64,000 nucleotides of DNA from Agrobacterium cucumeris (GTDB lineage Bacteria; Pseudomonadota; Alphaproteobacteria; Rhizobiales; Rhizobiaceae), in NCBI RefSeq assembly GCF_030036535.1, contig NZ_CP080387.1, forward strand, positions 1,116,001 through 1,180,000, written 5' to 3'. The notes under the pieces are model-generated. The model was not told the DNA's origin and ran no database searches. It saw nothing but the letters and a program-made list of their open reading frames with translations. Made by a program: the position numbers and the translations under genes. Within the stretch, counting starts at the first letter, position 1, and the number at the start of each line of letters is the position of its first letter. Shown here in pieces: positions 36,925 through 47,332 of this stretch.

Positions 36925-37494
36925 ATGCCGAACTATCTCGAGACAGTGGAAGACGCGGCTGCAATCATCGTTCGGGCGCAGCGCATCATGGTCGTTGGTT
37001 GCTCCGGGGGCGGCAAGTCGACGCTCTCGCAGAAACTCGCGCGCAAATTCGGGCTTCGTTATATCTCCATGGATCGCGAAATTTTCTGGCTGCCCGGCTG
37101 GCAGTTGCGCCCGCGCGAAGAGCAGCGGCAGAGGATAGCCGCCATGGTTATGGAGGAGCGCTGGTTGATGGATGGCAGCAATCCGTCGTCGTTTGATATG
37201 CGCATGCCGCGCTCTCACATCGTGCTCTGGGTGAGAATGCCGCGCTGGCTCTGCCTGTGGGGCGCCGTCAGCCGGGCGATCAAGGGTTATGGCAAGGCAC
37301 GGCCGGAAATGGCGGAGGGATGTCCTGAAAGGATAGACGCCGATTTCCTGCGTTATATCTGGAACTTCGAGCGCCGCCATACTCCGATTTTCGAGCAGAA
37401 TTTCGCTCTTTATGGTCAGGATGTGCCGGTATTCCAGCTGAAAAGCCGAAAACAGTTTCGCCGCCTTCTTGATCTTCTTGTTATCGGCGATTAA
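36925..37494 (+). CDS. P-loop NTPase / nucleoside-kinase-like protein
   Basis: A 189-residue protein with a Walker A GCSGGGKST at residues 25-33, then LARKFGLRYISMDREIFWLPGW, MVMEERWLMDGSN and a C-terminal IWNFERRHTPIFEQ segment. This pattern is shared with the adenylate-kinase-like proteins often annotated as AAA family ATPase or DNA topology modulation protein FlaR-like. The topology label is historical and unproven; small-molecule phosphorylation is more likely from the fold. It is nine bases upstream of ratA, so co-transcribed with it. Confidence 0.8.
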   Translation: MPNYLETVEDAAAIIVRAQRIMVVGCSGGGKSTLSQKLARKFGLRYISMDREIFWLPGWQLRPREEQRQRIAAMVMEERWLMDGSNPSSFDMRMPRSHIVLWVRMPRWLCLWGAVSRAIKGYGKARPEMAEGCPERIDADFLRYIWNFERRHTPIFEQNFALYGQDVPVFQLKSRKQFRRLLDLLVIGD

Positions 37495-37503
37495 CTGCCG
37501 CTT

Positions 37504-37959
37504 ATGCCCCAGTTCGAAACGCATCGCCACGTCAAACACTCACCCGACCGCATGTACGACCTTGTCGCCGATGTGGAGAAATATCCGCAGTTTCTGCCCC
37601 TTTGCGAAGGGCTAACCGTTCGCTCGCGCAAGGAGCGGGATGGCAAGGTGCTGCTGGTGGCAGATATGACGGTGGGCTACAAGGCCATTCGCGAGACCTT
37701 CACCACGCAGGTGCTGCTGAACCCGGCCGAGCGCGCCATCGATGTAAAATATATTGATGGGCCGTTTAAATATCTCGACAATCGCTGGCGTTTCGAAGAA
37801 TCGAAAGATGGTGGCTCGGCCATTCATTTCTTCATCGATTATGAATTCAAGAGCCGGTTGCTCGGCGCCGTCATGGGGTCGATGTTTGATCGGGCCTTCC
37901 GCATGTTCGCCGAAGCCTTCGAGACCCGCGCTGACAAGATTTACGCCGACCCGGCCTGA
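37504..37959 (+). CDS. RatA/COQ10 family START-domain protein
   Basis: A 151-residue protein of the polyketide cyclase/START type: MYDLVADVEKYPQFLPLCEG near the N-terminus, SRLLGAVMGSMFDRAFRMF in the C-terminal helix. Members include mitochondrial COQ10, a ubiquinone-binding chaperone, and E. coli RatA, reported to block 70S assembly. In alphaproteobacteria a quinone-related role is as likely as a toxin role, and no antitoxin partner is adjacent, so I would not read it as a toxin-antitoxin system. It normally follows lipA in rhizobia; here an accessory patch intervenes. Its 3' end overlaps cinA on the opposite strand by 19 bases. Confidence 0.88.
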   Translation: MPQFETHRHVKHSPDRMYDLVADVEKYPQFLPLCEGLTVRSRKERDGKVLLVADMTVGYKAIRETFTTQVLLNPAERAIDVKYIDGPFKYLDNRWRFEESKDGGSAIHFFIDYEFKSRLLGAVMGSMFDRAFRMFAEAFETRADKIYADPA

Positions 37960-38450
37960 TTGAGGGCGACAAGCATCTCAAGTGCGGTTCTGACGGTTGC
38001 CAGCCGGATTTCGGTGCGGCCGATCTCGCCGTAACGCATTTCATGATGCAGGATTTTGCCGCTGCGTGCCTTGGCGGCCAGATGCACCAGGCCAACGGGT
38101 TTGTCGGGGGAACCGCCTCCAGGGCCGGCAATGCCGGTCACGGCCACGGCAAAATCCGCACCCGAGCGGAACAGTGCGCCATGCGCCATCTGCAGCGCCG
38201 TCTGCCGGGATACCGCGCCGAATGTGGCGAGCGTGCCAGTGCCAACCCCCAGCATGTCCATCTTGGCCTGGTTCGTATAGGTGACGAAACCGCGATCAAC
38301 GACGGCGGAAGAGCCGGCAATTTCGGTCAGCGAACCGGCGATCAGGCCGCCCGTGCAGCTTTCGGCGGTCGAGACCATGAAGCCACGGGCGGTGAAATCG
38401 GTAATGATCCGCTGCGCCAGTTCTTCTATGTCACCGGGAAAAAGGCTCAT
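37941..38450 (-). CDS. CinA family protein (nicotinamide-nucleotide amidase)
   Basis: A 169-residue C-terminal-domain-only CinA, equivalent to PncC, which deamidates nicotinamide mononucleotide to nicotinic acid mononucleotide in the pyridine nucleotide salvage cycle. Motifs: [19 protein letters not shown], with the catalytic serine after AE, and [20 protein letters not shown]. The N-terminal molybdopterin-binding-like domain of long CinA is absent, normal for alphaproteobacteria. Its start overlaps the ispDF stop by four bases. Name cinA is historical (competence-induced). Confidence 0.92.
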   Translation of the reverse strand: MSLFPGDIEELAQRIITDFTARGFMVSTAESCTGGLIAGSLTEIAGSSAVVDRGFVTYTNQAKMDMLGVGTGTLATFGAVSRQTALQMAHGALFRSGADFAVAVTGIAGPGGGSPDKPVGLVHLAAKARSGKILHHEMRYGEIGRTEIRLATVRTALEMLVALNQAGSA

Positions 38451-39634
38451 AGTGGTCTGCCCCTGTAAACGACGGTGGCGGTGGCGATGGCCGCAATGCC
38501 TTCCCGGCGGCCGACAAAGCCGATGGTTTCATTGGTTGTCGCCTTCACCGAGCAGCGCTCCAGCGCAATCCCGAGCATGTCCGAGAGCGCTTCGCGCATG
38601 GCCTGGCGGTGCGGGCCGATGCGCGGCGCTTCGGCGATCAGTGAGACATCGGCATTCATGATCGTGCCGCCATTGTCGCGCACCACCTTGGCCGCATGTT
38701 CGAGGAAGATGCGTGAGGCTGCACCCTTCCATTGCGGATCGGATGGTGGGAAGTGATCGCCGATATCGCCCGCACCACAGGTGGCGAGCAGCGCGTCCGT
38801 CAACGCATGCAGCGCCACATCGGCATCCGAATGGCCTTTGAGTCTCTGGTCGTGTTCAATGAACACGCCGCAAAGCGTCACGCCATCGCCGGCCTCCAGC
38901 TGATGCACGTCGTAGCCATTGCCGGTGCGCACGTCGGGCAATGCGTGAGAGAGCTTTTCATCGGCCATGGTGATATCCCGCTTGAGAGTGAGTTTGACAT
39001 TGTCGACCGAACCTTCGGTCAGCGTCACCGGCAGTCCCGCCCATTCGGCAATCGACGCATCGTCGGTAAAATCGGTCTTTCCCGAAGCGGCAGCGGCGCG
39101 GTGTGCGGCGAGAATATCGTTGAAGGCGAAGCTCTGCGGCGTCTGCGCCGCATAAAGTCCCTGCCGGGAAACCGTTTCCACGACACGATCATCTGACCCG
39201 CGCTTCAGCGTATCGGTGACGGGCAGGGCGGGCAGAACGCCGACAGCACCTTCCTGGTGCAGCGTCACGATACGCTCCAGCATCTCGGCGGCGACGAAAG
39301 GCCGCACCGCATCATGGATCATAACATGGCTCAGATCGTGCGAGGAAAGCACCTCAAGCCCGGCCAGCACCGATTGCTGGCGCGTTCCGCCGCCGGTCAC
39401 AGTGATGATCCGCTCGCCGGCATCAACCCGCTCAAGGATCGGTGACAGCAGTGCGGCATCGTCGGCATGGCTGACGATCACGATCGGGCAGGTGCCGGCC
39501 CAGTCAAGAAAGGTCGACAATGTATGCTCGATCACGGCCTTGCCGCCGATCGGGCGATATTGTTTTGGCCCCTCCTCGGGGGAGCCTGCCCTTTCACCGC
39601 GTCCGGCGGCGACGATGACGATGCCGAGTTTCAT
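38447..39634 (-). CDS. ispDF: Bifunctional IspD/IspF (MEP pathway)
   Basis: A 395-residue fusion. Residues 1 to about 228 are 2-C-methyl-D-erythritol 4-phosphate cytidylyltransferase ([24 protein letters not shown]); residues about 235-395 are 2-C-methyl-D-erythritol 2,4-cyclodiphosphate synthase (GNGYDVHQL metal site, [34 protein letters not shown]). The fusion joins non-consecutive steps 3 and 5 and is typical of alphaproteobacteria. I start at 39634 because AGGAAAG precedes this ATG; the ATG five codons upstream overlaps that site. It supplies IPP for UppS. Confidence 0.96.
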   Translation of the reverse strand: MKLGIVIVAAGRGERAGSPEEGPKQYRPIGGKAVIEHTLSTFLDWAGTCPIVIVSHADDAALLSPILERVDAGERIITVTGGGTRQQSVLAGLEVLSSHDLSHVMIHDAVRPFVAAEMLERIVTLHQEGAVGVLPALPVTDTLKRGSDDRVVETVSRQGLYAAQTPQSFAFNDILAAHRAAAASGKTDFTDDASIAEWAGLPVTLTEGSVDNVKLTLKRDITMADEKLSHALPDVRTGNGYDVHQLEAGDGVTLCGVFIEHDQRLKGHSDADVALHALTDALLATCGAGDIGDHFPPSDPQWKGAASRIFLEHAAKVVRDNGGTIMNADVSLIAEAPRIGPHRQAMREALSDMLGIALERCSVKATTNETIGFVGRREGIAAIATATVVYRGRPL

Positions 39635-39859
39635 AGTACTTTCCTGCATTGGTCATATGCTTTGCGCGCAACCCTTAGCGGTTGACAGTCCTGCTCTAGC
39701 GTTTCAAAACCGGGATGGCCAGCCCGATAAGACGCGCATTCATCCTGCACGCCGCAGGATCGTCTGTCATTGCGCGTCGCAACCTGCACAAATTGCCACC
39801 GACCGCAAAACAGGCAGGCAGCCGCCCCGCAAATAAAAGGTGCAACCTTCTAAAAGTGC

Positions 39860-39888
39860 TTGGCAACTGCGCAAACACTGTCTAAAAA
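39860..39888 (+). promoter_or_regulatory. Candidate dusB-ntrBC promoter
   Basis: TTGGCA (39860-39865) and TAAAAA (39883-39888) are exactly 17 bases apart. Transcription would begin near 39895, only about 15 bases before the dusB ATG, and no purine-rich ribosome binding site lies between. Confidence 0.45.
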
Positions 39889-39909
39889 TAATGCAAATAA
39901 CCCTTCTGC

Positions 39910-40926
39910 ATGAAAGATCATCAGTTGTCCCTTCCGGAATTGTCAGAACCGTTCAGCATCGGCTCAGTAACGATCCGTAATCGTGCGGTGCTGGCGCCCA
40001 TGTCTGGCGTGACGGATCTGCCGTTCCGACAGCTTGCCTGGCGTTTTGGCGCGGGTCTGGTCGTGACGGAAATGGTCGCCAGCCGCGAACTCGTCGCCAA
40101 CAGGGGTGAATCCTGGGCGCGGCTGAAAAATGCCGGCATGGTTCCGCATATGGTGCAGCTTGCCGGGCGCGAGGCGCATTTCATGGCGGAAGCCGCCAGG
40201 ATTGCCGCGGATAACGGCGCCGGCATCATCGATATCAACATGGGTTGCCCGGCCAAGAAGGTGACGGGCGGTTATTCCGGCTCGGCGCTGATGCGCGATC
40301 CCGATCATGCGCTCTCGCTTATCGAGGCGACGGTTGGCGCGGTCGATGTGCCCGTCACGCTGAAGATGCGGCTCGGCTGGGACGAAAACACCATCAACGC
40401 GCCTGAGATTGCCCGCCGCGCCGAAGCGGCAGGGGTTCAGCTCATCACCATTCACGGCCGCACCCGCATGCAGTTTTATGAGGGGCATGCGGACTGGGAT
40501 GCCATCCGCGCAGTGCGGGAGGTGATTTCAGTGCCGCTGATCGCCAATGGCGATGTCGAGACCGCTGATGATGCGCGGGAAATTCTCCATCGTTCCGGTG
40601 CGGATGCCGTCATGGTCGGTCGCGGTGCGCAGGGCCAGCCCTGGCTGCCGGCGGTACTGGCCGGACACGCCGCGCCGCAACGCGCCGAAATCGCTGATAT
40701 CGCCGTCGAGCATTACGAGATGATGCTGGAATTTTACGGAAGGGAAGCCGGTCTGCGGCATGCCCGCAAACATCTGGGTTGGTATCTCGACCGTTTTGCG
40801 CCTGAGTTTACCGCGCCCGACAAGGCTAAAATCATGACATCGCGTGAGACGGCGGAAGTGGCGGATCTGCTGCGCTCCGCCCTTTGCGAAAATGCGGGCG
40901 AAGAAGCCGCAAGGAAGGCCGCATGA
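39910..40926 (+). CDS. dusB: tRNA dihydrouridine synthase DusB
   Basis: A 338-residue FMN enzyme reducing uridines in tRNA D-loops. Seen: [39 protein letters not shown] with the catalytic cysteine in [24 protein letters not shown], and [14 protein letters not shown] / [13 protein letters not shown] for FMN phosphate. It was historically called nifR3 because it heads the ntrBC operon, as here: the ntrB start overlaps its stop by four bases. The start codon lacks an evident ribosome binding site. Confidence 0.95.
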   Translation: MKDHQLSLPELSEPFSIGSVTIRNRAVLAPMSGVTDLPFRQLAWRFGAGLVVTEMVASRELVANRGESWARLKNAGMVPHMVQLAGREAHFMAEAARIAADNGAGIIDINMGCPAKKVTGGYSGSALMRDPDHALSLIEATVGAVDVPVTLKMRLGWDENTINAPEIARRAEAAGVQLITIHGRTRMQFYEGHADWDAIRAVREVISVPLIANGDVETADDAREILHRSGADAVMVGRGAQGQPWLPAVLAGHAAPQRAEIADIAVEHYEMMLEFYGREAGLRHARKHLGWYLDRFAPEFTAPDKAKIMTSRETAEVADLLRSALCENAGEEAARKAA

Positions 40927-42071
40927 GCGCCGACAAACACAGCCCGGCAGATGCAAACCCGCTCGCCATGGCGGTTCTGAACGCGGTGCAGAACCCCGTC
41001 ATCCTGGTGGATGCCGATGGTTTTATCGCCTTCGCCAATTGGGAAGCCGAAGCCTTTTTCGGGGCGAGCGCCTCCCATCTTGCCCGCTACCGCGTCTCCA
41101 CTTTCATTCCCTTTGGCAGCCCGCTTCTGGCGCTGATCGATCAGGTGCGGGAACGTCGTGCGCCGGTCAATGAATATCGCGTTGACCTGAGTTCGCCGCG
41201 TCTCGGACAGGACAAGTTGGTCGACCTTTACGTCGCACCTGTCGTCAGCGAGCCGGGATCGGTCGTCGTCGTCTTTCAGGAGCGATCGATGGCCGACAAG
41301 ATCGATCGGCAATTGACCCATCGCGCCGCGGCTCGTTCCGTCACCGGGCTCGCCTCGATGCTGGCGCATGAGATCAAGAATCCGCTTTCCGGTATTCGCG
41401 GCGCCGCCCAGCTGTTGGAGACCTCGGTTGCCGACGAGGACCGGGCGCTGACGCGGCTGATCTGCGACGAGACCGACCGCATCGTCTCGCTGGTCGATCG
41501 CATGGAGGTATTTTCCGATGAGCGGCCGGTGGACCGCGTGCCGGTCAACATCCATTCAGTGCTCGATCATGTGAAGGCCATCGCCAAGGCCGGCTTTGCC
41601 CGCAACATCAAGATTTCCGAAAATTATGACCCTTCGCTGCCGCCTGTCTATGCCAATCGCGACCAGCTTGTGCAGGTGTTTCTCAATCTGGTGAAGAATG
41701 CGGCGGAAGCCGTGGGCAACCAGCCGGATGGCGAGATATTGCTGACCACCGCTTACCGTCCCGGCATGCGCCTTTCAGTCGCCGGCAGCCGTGAGCGCAT
41801 CTCGCTGCCGCTCGAATTCTGCGTGCATGATAATGGTCCGGGCGTCCCGGCCGATCTTTTGCCGCATCTTTTCGATCCTTTCATTACCACCAAGACGAAT
41901 GGTTCGGGCCTTGGGCTGGCACTTGTTGCCAAGCTGATCGGCGCGCATGGCGGCATCGTTGAATGTGACAGCCAGAACCACCGCACGACTTTCCGCGTAT
42001 TGTTGCCCGTCTCGCCGGAAATGGCGCTCGACGACAGCTCTTTGCCGAACACGACAGGAAATGACCCATGA
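40923..42071 (+). CDS. ntrB: Nitrogen regulation sensor histidine kinase NtrB (GlnL)
   Basis: A 382-residue soluble kinase. An N-terminal PAS domain ([20 protein letters not shown]) precedes the dimerisation/phosphorylation domain with the H-box [20 protein letters not shown] (phospho-accepting His at 149) and an ATPase domain with N-box [15 protein letters not shown]1 DNGPGVP and G2 [11 protein letters not shown]. Controlled by PII protein: phosphorylates NtrC under nitrogen limitation and dephosphorylates it in excess (family knowledge). Overlaps dusB and ntrC by four bases each. Confidence 0.97.
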   Translation: MSADKHSPADANPLAMAVLNAVQNPVILVDADGFIAFANWEAEAFFGASASHLARYRVSTFIPFGSPLLALIDQVRERRAPVNEYRVDLSSPRLGQDKLVDLYVAPVVSEPGSVVVVFQERSMADKIDRQLTHRAAARSVTGLASMLAHEIKNPLSGIRGAAQLLETSVADEDRALTRLICDETDRIVSLVDRMEVFSDERPVDRVPVNIHSVLDHVKAIAKAGFARNIKISENYDPSLPPVYANRDQLVQVFLNLVKNAAEAVGNQPDGEILLTTAYRPGMRLSVAGSRERISLPLEFCVHDNGPGVPADLLPHLFDPFITTKTNGSGLGLALVAKLIGAHGGIVECDSQNHRTTFRVLLPVSPEMALDDSSLPNTTGNDP

Positions 42072-43519
42072 CAGCTACGATCCTCGTCGCCGATGATGAT
42101 GCCGCGATCCGCACGGTTCTGAACCAGGCGCTCAGCCGCGCCGGTTACGATGTGCGCATCACTTCCAATGCCGCAACGCTATGGCGCTGGGTTTCGGCAG
42201 GTGAGGGCGATCTTGTCGTGACCGATGTCGTGATGCCGGACGAAAACGCCTTTGATCTTCTGCCACGCATCAAGAAGGCCCGGCCGGACCTGCCGGTTCT
42301 GGTCATGAGCGCCCAGAACACTTTCATGACCGCCATCAAGGCCTCGGAAAAGGGCGCTTATGATTATCTGCCCAAGCCATTCGATCTGACGGAGCTGATT
42401 GCCATCATCGGCCGCGCGCTTTCTGAGCCCAAGCGCAAGCCGGCGAAGCTCGATGACGACATGCAGGACGGCATGCCGCTGGTTGGCCGCTCGGCAGCGA
42501 TGCAGGAAATCTACCGTGTTCTCGCCCGCCTGATGCAGACTGACCTGACGCTGATGATCACGGGTGAGTCCGGGACGGGTAAGGAACTGGTGGCGCGGGC
42601 GCTGCATGATTATGGCAAGCGCCGCAACGGTCCCTTCGTCGCCATCAATATGGCAGCGATCCCGCGCGATCTCATCGAATCGGAACTGTTCGGCCATGAG
42701 AAGGGCGCCTTCACCGGCGCGCAGAACCGCTCGACTGGCCGTTTCGAACAGGCCGAGGGTGGCACGCTGTTCCTCGATGAAATCGGCGATATGCCCATGG
42801 ATGCCCAGACGCGCCTGCTGCGTGTGCTGCAACAGGGCGAATATACGACGGTGGGTGGTCGCACGCCGATCCGCACCGATGTGCGCATCGTTGCCGCCAC
42901 CAACAAGGATTTGAAACAGTCGATCAATCAGGGCCTCTTCCGCGAAGACCTTTATTATCGCCTGAATGTCGTGCCGCTGCGCCTGCCGCCGCTGCGTGAC
43001 CGCGCCGAGGATATTCCCGATCTGGTGCGTCATTTCATCCAGACAGGCGAGAAGGAAGGCCTGGAAGGCAAGCGTTTCGAGAGCGAAGCCCTTGAGGTCA
43101 TGAAGGCCTATGCCTGGCCGGGCAACGTGCGCGAGCTGGAAAACCTTATCCGCCGGCTGATGGCGCTTTATCCGCAGGAAGTCATCACTCGCGAGATCAT
43201 CGAGCAGGAATTGCAGTCGGATGTTCCTGACAGCCCGCTCGACAAGATGGCGGTCCGCACCGGCACGCTGAGCATTTCGCAGGCGGTAGAGGAGAATATG
43301 CGGGATTATTTTGCCAGCTTCGGCGACGGCCTGCCTCCTCCAGGCCTTTACGACCGCGTGCTGCGCGAACTCGAATATCCGCTGATTCTCGCTGCCCTGA
43401 CGGCGACGCGTGGCAACCAGATCAAGGCCGCCGATCTCCTCGGCCTCAACCGCAATACGCTGCGCAAAAAGATCCGCGAGCTTGGCGTTTCGGTCTATCG
43501 CAGCTCCCGCCCGACCTGA
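42068..43519 (+). CDS. ntrC: Nitrogen regulation response regulator NtrC (GlnG)
   Basis: A 483-residue sigma-54 activator. Receiver domain with phospho-acceptor Asp53 ([10 protein letters not shown]), AAA+ domain with Walker A GESGTGKE, the sigma-54-contacting GAFTGA loop at residues 213-218 and Walker [13 protein letters not shown], and a C-terminal Fis-type helix-turn-helix ([20 protein letters not shown]). Activates glutamine synthetase, ammonium transport and related genes under nitrogen limitation. Intact in all three domains, in contrast to NtrX. Confidence 0.98.
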   Translation: MTATILVADDDAAIRTVLNQALSRAGYDVRITSNAATLWRWVSAGEGDLVVTDVVMPDENAFDLLPRIKKARPDLPVLVMSAQNTFMTAIKASEKGAYDYLPKPFDLTELIAIIGRALSEPKRKPAKLDDDMQDGMPLVGRSAAMQEIYRVLARLMQTDLTLMITGESGTGKELVARALHDYGKRRNGPFVAINMAAIPRDLIESELFGHEKGAFTGAQNRSTGRFEQAEGGTLFLDEIGDMPMDAQTRLLRVLQQGEYTTVGGRTPIRTDVRIVAATNKDLKQSINQGLFREDLYYRLNVVPLRLPPLRDRAEDIPDLVRHFIQTGEKEGLEGKRFESEALEVMKAYAWPGNVRELENLIRRLMALYPQEVITREIIEQELQSDVPDSPLDKMAVRTGTLSISQAVEENMRDYFASFGDGLPPPGLYDRVLRELEYPLILAALTATRGNQIKAADLLGLNRNTLRKKIRELGVSVYRSSRPT

Positions 43520-43524
43520 GAATG

Positions 43525-43553
43525 TTGACAAGGCCGCACTTGTCGTTGCATTT
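43525..43553 (+). promoter_or_regulatory. Possible ntrYX promoter
   Basis: TTGACA at 43525-43530 is a perfect -35; the hexamer 17 bases on, GCATTT, is a poor -10. It starts five bases after the ntrC stop in the 150-base ntrC-ntrY gap, so ntrYX may be read both from here and from the dusB promoter. Confidence 0.3.
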
Positions 43554-43669
43554 TCGCCACATTGTGTTGCTTGGAAAACACTAGGAGGGAGAGAGATTCG
43601 CTGGTCTCAAGCGTTTCTCGCCTGACTTCAGGAATGTGGTGCTGGCTGGCCAGCGATTGGGAGTAGTGC

Positions 43670-45931
43670 ATGCGGAAACCCGCCGCTGAACACGCCGTTG
43701 CCGATGAGGCAGCGGGCATGGTGGTTGCCGATCGCAGGATGTCTTTCGCTCTGCCGGGGCTGGTGCTCGCTGGCGTCGCCCTCGTTTGCGCCATCATCAC
43801 ACTCTTCGTGCTTCTCGGCGTCACGCCGATTGCGCCGACATCCAATGTCGTCATTGCCTCCGTCGTCATCAATTCGATCTTCGTGATCGGCCTGATCTTT
43901 TTGATCGGCCGCGAAATCAACCGTCTGCTGAAAGCGCGCAAAAAGGGCAGGGCGGCGGCCCGTCTGCATGTGCGCATCGTCGTGCTTTTCTCCATAGTGG
44001 CAATCACGCCGGCCGTGCTTGTCGCCATCTTCGCCAGTCTGACGCTGAATGTCGGTCTCGATCGCTGGTTTTCGCTTAGAACCCAGTCGATCGTCGATTC
44101 CTCCAGCAATATCGCTCAGGCCTATATGATGGAAAATGCCGGCTACCTTCAGGGACAGACCCTGTCGATGGCCACCGACCTTGATCGCAACCGCGCGCTT
44201 TTTTATCTCGACCGTACGGGCTTCGTCGATCTGATGACCCGTCAGGCCAAGGGCCGCGGCCTGCTTGGCGCGTTTCTGGTGCAGGAAGATGGCGACGCCG
44301 TCGCCCAGGCCAACATCAAGACGGAGAAACCGCTTCCTGCCATTCCGCACGATGCGTTGGAAAAGGCCGCCGCCGGCCAGCCGACCCTGATCCCGCCCGG
44401 CATTACCAACCTTGTCGGCGCCATCATCAAGCTTGAAGGCATCGAAGGCACTTTCCTCTACACCGTTCGCGCCGTCGATCCCAAGGTGATGGGCGCGATG
44501 CGGCTGATGGAGGAGAACCGCGCCGAATACAAGGCAATGGAGGCCGGTCGTGCGCCGCTGCAGATCGCCTTTGCCATTCTCTATCTCGGTTTTGCGTTGA
44601 TCGTGCTTCTGGCCGCCATCTGGACCGCTATTGCGGTGGCCGACCGTATCGTGCGGCCGATCCGCCTGCTCATCAGTGCCGCAGACAGTGTCGCCACCGG
44701 CAACATGCATGTTCTGGTGCCCGTCCGCGCCGTGGATGGCGACGTCGGGCGCCTGTCGCGTACTTTCAACAAGATGGTCTCGGAACTGCGCAGCCAGCAG
44801 GAGCAGATCATCGAGGCCAAGGACGATATCGACGATCGCCGCCGCTTCATCGAGGCCGTATTGTCGGGCGTTACAGCCGCCGTCATCGGTGTTGACGAGA
44901 ACCGCAAGATCACCATCGTCAATCCGTCGGGTGAAGAATTCCTGGCGCAGACCTCCGAGCAGCTGATCGGCGCGCAATTGTCGGAGATCGCGCCTGAGAT
45001 CGAACAGGTGGTGACCGAGGCCAACACCTGGTCGCGCGGCAATTTCCGCAAGCAGATCAACATCATGCGACGCGGCAAGGAGCGGACACTCAATGTGCAG
45101 GTGACCCGCGAGGATGCCCGCGACAGCCGCGACAGCTACGTCATCACCCTCGACGACATCACCGATCTCGTCATCGCCCAGCGGTCCACCGCATGGTCGG
45201 ATGTCGCGCGCCGTATCGCCCATGAAATCAAGAACCCGCTGACGCCGATCCAGCTTTCCGCCGAGCGCATCAAGCGTCGTTTCGGCAAGCAGATCGACGA
45301 AAGCGACCGCGCCGTTTTTGACCAGTGTACGGACACCATCGTCCGGCAGGTCGGTGATATCGGCCGGATGGTGGATGAATTCTCGGCTTTCGCACGCATG
45401 CCGAAGCCGACGAAGGAAAAGTCGGACCTGCGTTCGATCCTGAAGGACGCGGCCTTCCTGCGGGAAATCAGCGCCGCCGACACGAAATTCTCCACCGAAC
45501 TGGGCGATGTCGCGCTGGAGGGCATGTTTGATGCCCGCATGCTGGGACAGGCGTTCGGCAATCTCATCAAGAATGCAACGGAAGCCATCGAGGCGGTGGA
45601 AGGCGAAAAGCGGCCGGGGAAAATCCTCGTGCGCGCCTCTTTCGACGAGGCCAATTCCCGTTTCGTGGCTGACATCATCGACAATGGCCGCGGCCTTCCC
45701 GTCGAGAACCGTCATCGCATTCTCGAACCCTATATGACGATGCGCGACAAGGGCACCGGTCTCGGCCTCGCCATCGTCAAGAAGATCATCGAAGAGCATG
45801 GCGGGTATCTGGAACTCCACGATGCCCCGCCGGAGTTCGATCACGGCCACGGCGCCATGATCAGAGTGCTGCTGCCCTATATCGAGGCGGTCGGCGGCGA
45901 AAATAACAAGGAAGCAGCATATGGCGTCTGA
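43670..45931 (+). CDS. ntrY: Membrane sensor histidine kinase NtrY
   Basis: A 753-residue kinase. Three membrane helices occur in the first about 130 residues ([39 protein letters not shown] and [20 protein letters not shown]), then a periplasmic sensor region, a fourth helix at about 305-325, a HAMP domain, a PAS domain ([20 protein letters not shown]), H-box [18 protein letters not shown] and the ATPase domain ([19 protein letters not shown]). Linked to nitrate use, redox and envelope control in other alphaproteobacteria. Its 3' end overlaps ntrX by 11 bases. Confidence 0.97.
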
Positions 45932-47285
45932 TATTCTGGTCGTGGATGACGAGGCGGATATTCGCGAAATCGTGGCGGGCATTTTGTCCGACGAGGGCCA
46001 CGAAACCCGCATGGCCTTCGACAGCGACAGTGCGCTGGCCGCGATTTCGGAGCGCGTGCCGCGCCTGATCTTCCTCGATATCTGGATGCAGGGCTCGAAG
46101 CTCGACGGTCTGGCGCTGCTCGACGAGATCAAGAGCCGCCATCCCGAAATTCCTGTCGTCATGATTTCCGGTCACGGCAATATTGAAACCGCCGTTAACG
46201 CCATCAAGCGCGGCGCTTTCGATTTCATCGAAAAGCCGTTCAAGGCTGACCGCCTTATCTTGATCGCCGAGCGGGCGCTGGAGAACTCCAAGCTGAAGCG
46301 CGAGGTTCAGGAACTCAAGAAGCGCACGGGTGACGCGGTTGAACTCGTCGGCGCTTCCCTTGCGGTTTCGCAGCTTCGTCAGACCATCGACAGGGTTGCA
46401 CCCACCAACAGCCGCATCATGATCCTTGGCCCCTCCGGTTCCGGCAAGGAACTGGTGGCGCGCATGGTGCACAAGAAGTCCTCACGCGCCACCGGGCCTT
46501 TCGTGGCGTTGAATGCCGCGACGATCACGCCGGACCGCATGGAAATCGCACTCTTCGGCACCGAAGGCTTGCCCGGCCAGCCACGCAAGGTCGGCGCGCT
46601 GGAAGAGGCACATCGCGGCGTTCTTTATCTCGACGAAGTCGGTGAAATGCCGCGTGAAACCCAGAACAAGATTCTGCGCGTGCTGGTTGACCAGCAGTTC
46701 GAGCGCGTCGGAGGCGGCAAACGGGTGAAGGTGGATGTGCGCATCATTTCCTCGACCGCCCATCACCTCGAAAGCCTGATCGCCGAAGGCCAGTTCCGCG
46801 AGGATCTTTACCATCGCCTTGCCGTCGTGCCCGTGAAGGTGCCGGCTCTGTCCGAACGGCGCGAGGATATTCCTTTCCTCGTCGACATGTTCATGCGGCA
46901 GATTTCTGAGCAGGCCGGCATTCGTCCGCGCAAGATCGGCGACGACGCCATGGCCGTCCTGCAGACGCACGACTGGCCGGGCAATATTCGCCAGCTGCGC
47001 AACAATATCGAGCGACTAATGATTCTCGCGCGTCCCGAAGGCGGCGAAGCACCGATCTCGGCCGACATGCTGCCGTCAGATATCGGCGACATGCTGCCAA
47101 AGATTTCGGCGCAGGGAGACCAGCACATCATGACCCTGCCGCTGCGTGAAGCCCGTGAAATGTTCGAACGGGATTATCTGGTGGCCCAGATCAACCGTTT
47201 TGGCGGCAATATTTCGCGCACGGCAGAATTTGTTGGCATGGAAAGATCGGCACTGCATCGCAAACTGAAATCTCTCGGCGTATAA
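45921..47285 (+). CDS. ntrX: Response regulator NtrX
   Basis: A 454-residue NtrC-family regulator. Receiver with Asp53 (FLDIWMQGSKLDG), AAA+ domain with Walker A GPSGSGKE and Walker B GVLYLDEVGEM, C-terminal Fis-type HTH (FGGNISRTAEFVGMERSALH). In place of the GAFTGA loop the sequence reads ALFGTEGLPGQPRKVGALEE, so the sigma-54 contact loop is missing. Such NtrX proteins probably act at sigma-70-type promoters. Partner of NtrY. Confidence 0.97.
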   Translation: MASDILVVDDEADIREIVAGILSDEGHETRMAFDSDSALAAISERVPRLIFLDIWMQGSKLDGLALLDEIKSRHPEIPVVMISGHGNIETAVNAIKRGAFDFIEKPFKADRLILIAERALENSKLKREVQELKKRTGDAVELVGASLAVSQLRQTIDRVAPTNSRIMILGPSGSGKELVARMVHKKSSRATGPFVALNAATITPDRMEIALFGTEGLPGQPRKVGALEEAHRGVLYLDEVGEMPRETQNKILRVLVDQQFERVGGGKRVKVDVRIISSTAHHLESLIAEGQFREDLYHRLAVVPVKVPALSERREDIPFLVDMFMRQISEQAGIRPRKIGDDAMAVLQTHDWPGNIRQLRNNIERLMILARPEGGEAPISADMLPSDIGDMLPKISAQGDQHIMTLPLREAREMFERDYLVAQINRFGGNISRTAEFVGMERSALHRKLKSLGV

Positions 47286-47332
47286 GGACAGAAGGCGCAT
47301 TGCCGTAACCGATATTCCGTCAGAGAGACAGC

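Noticed and set aside
37504..37959. RatA as a toxin of a toxin-antitoxin pair
   Set aside because: No antitoxin-like partner (RatB or other) is adjacent and the alphaproteobacterial context fits a COQ10-like role at least as well.
43628..46162. 844-codon open frame antisense to ntrY
   Set aside because: It mirrors ntrY over its whole length, has no ribosome binding site or family features, and is composition-driven (GC-rich third positions).
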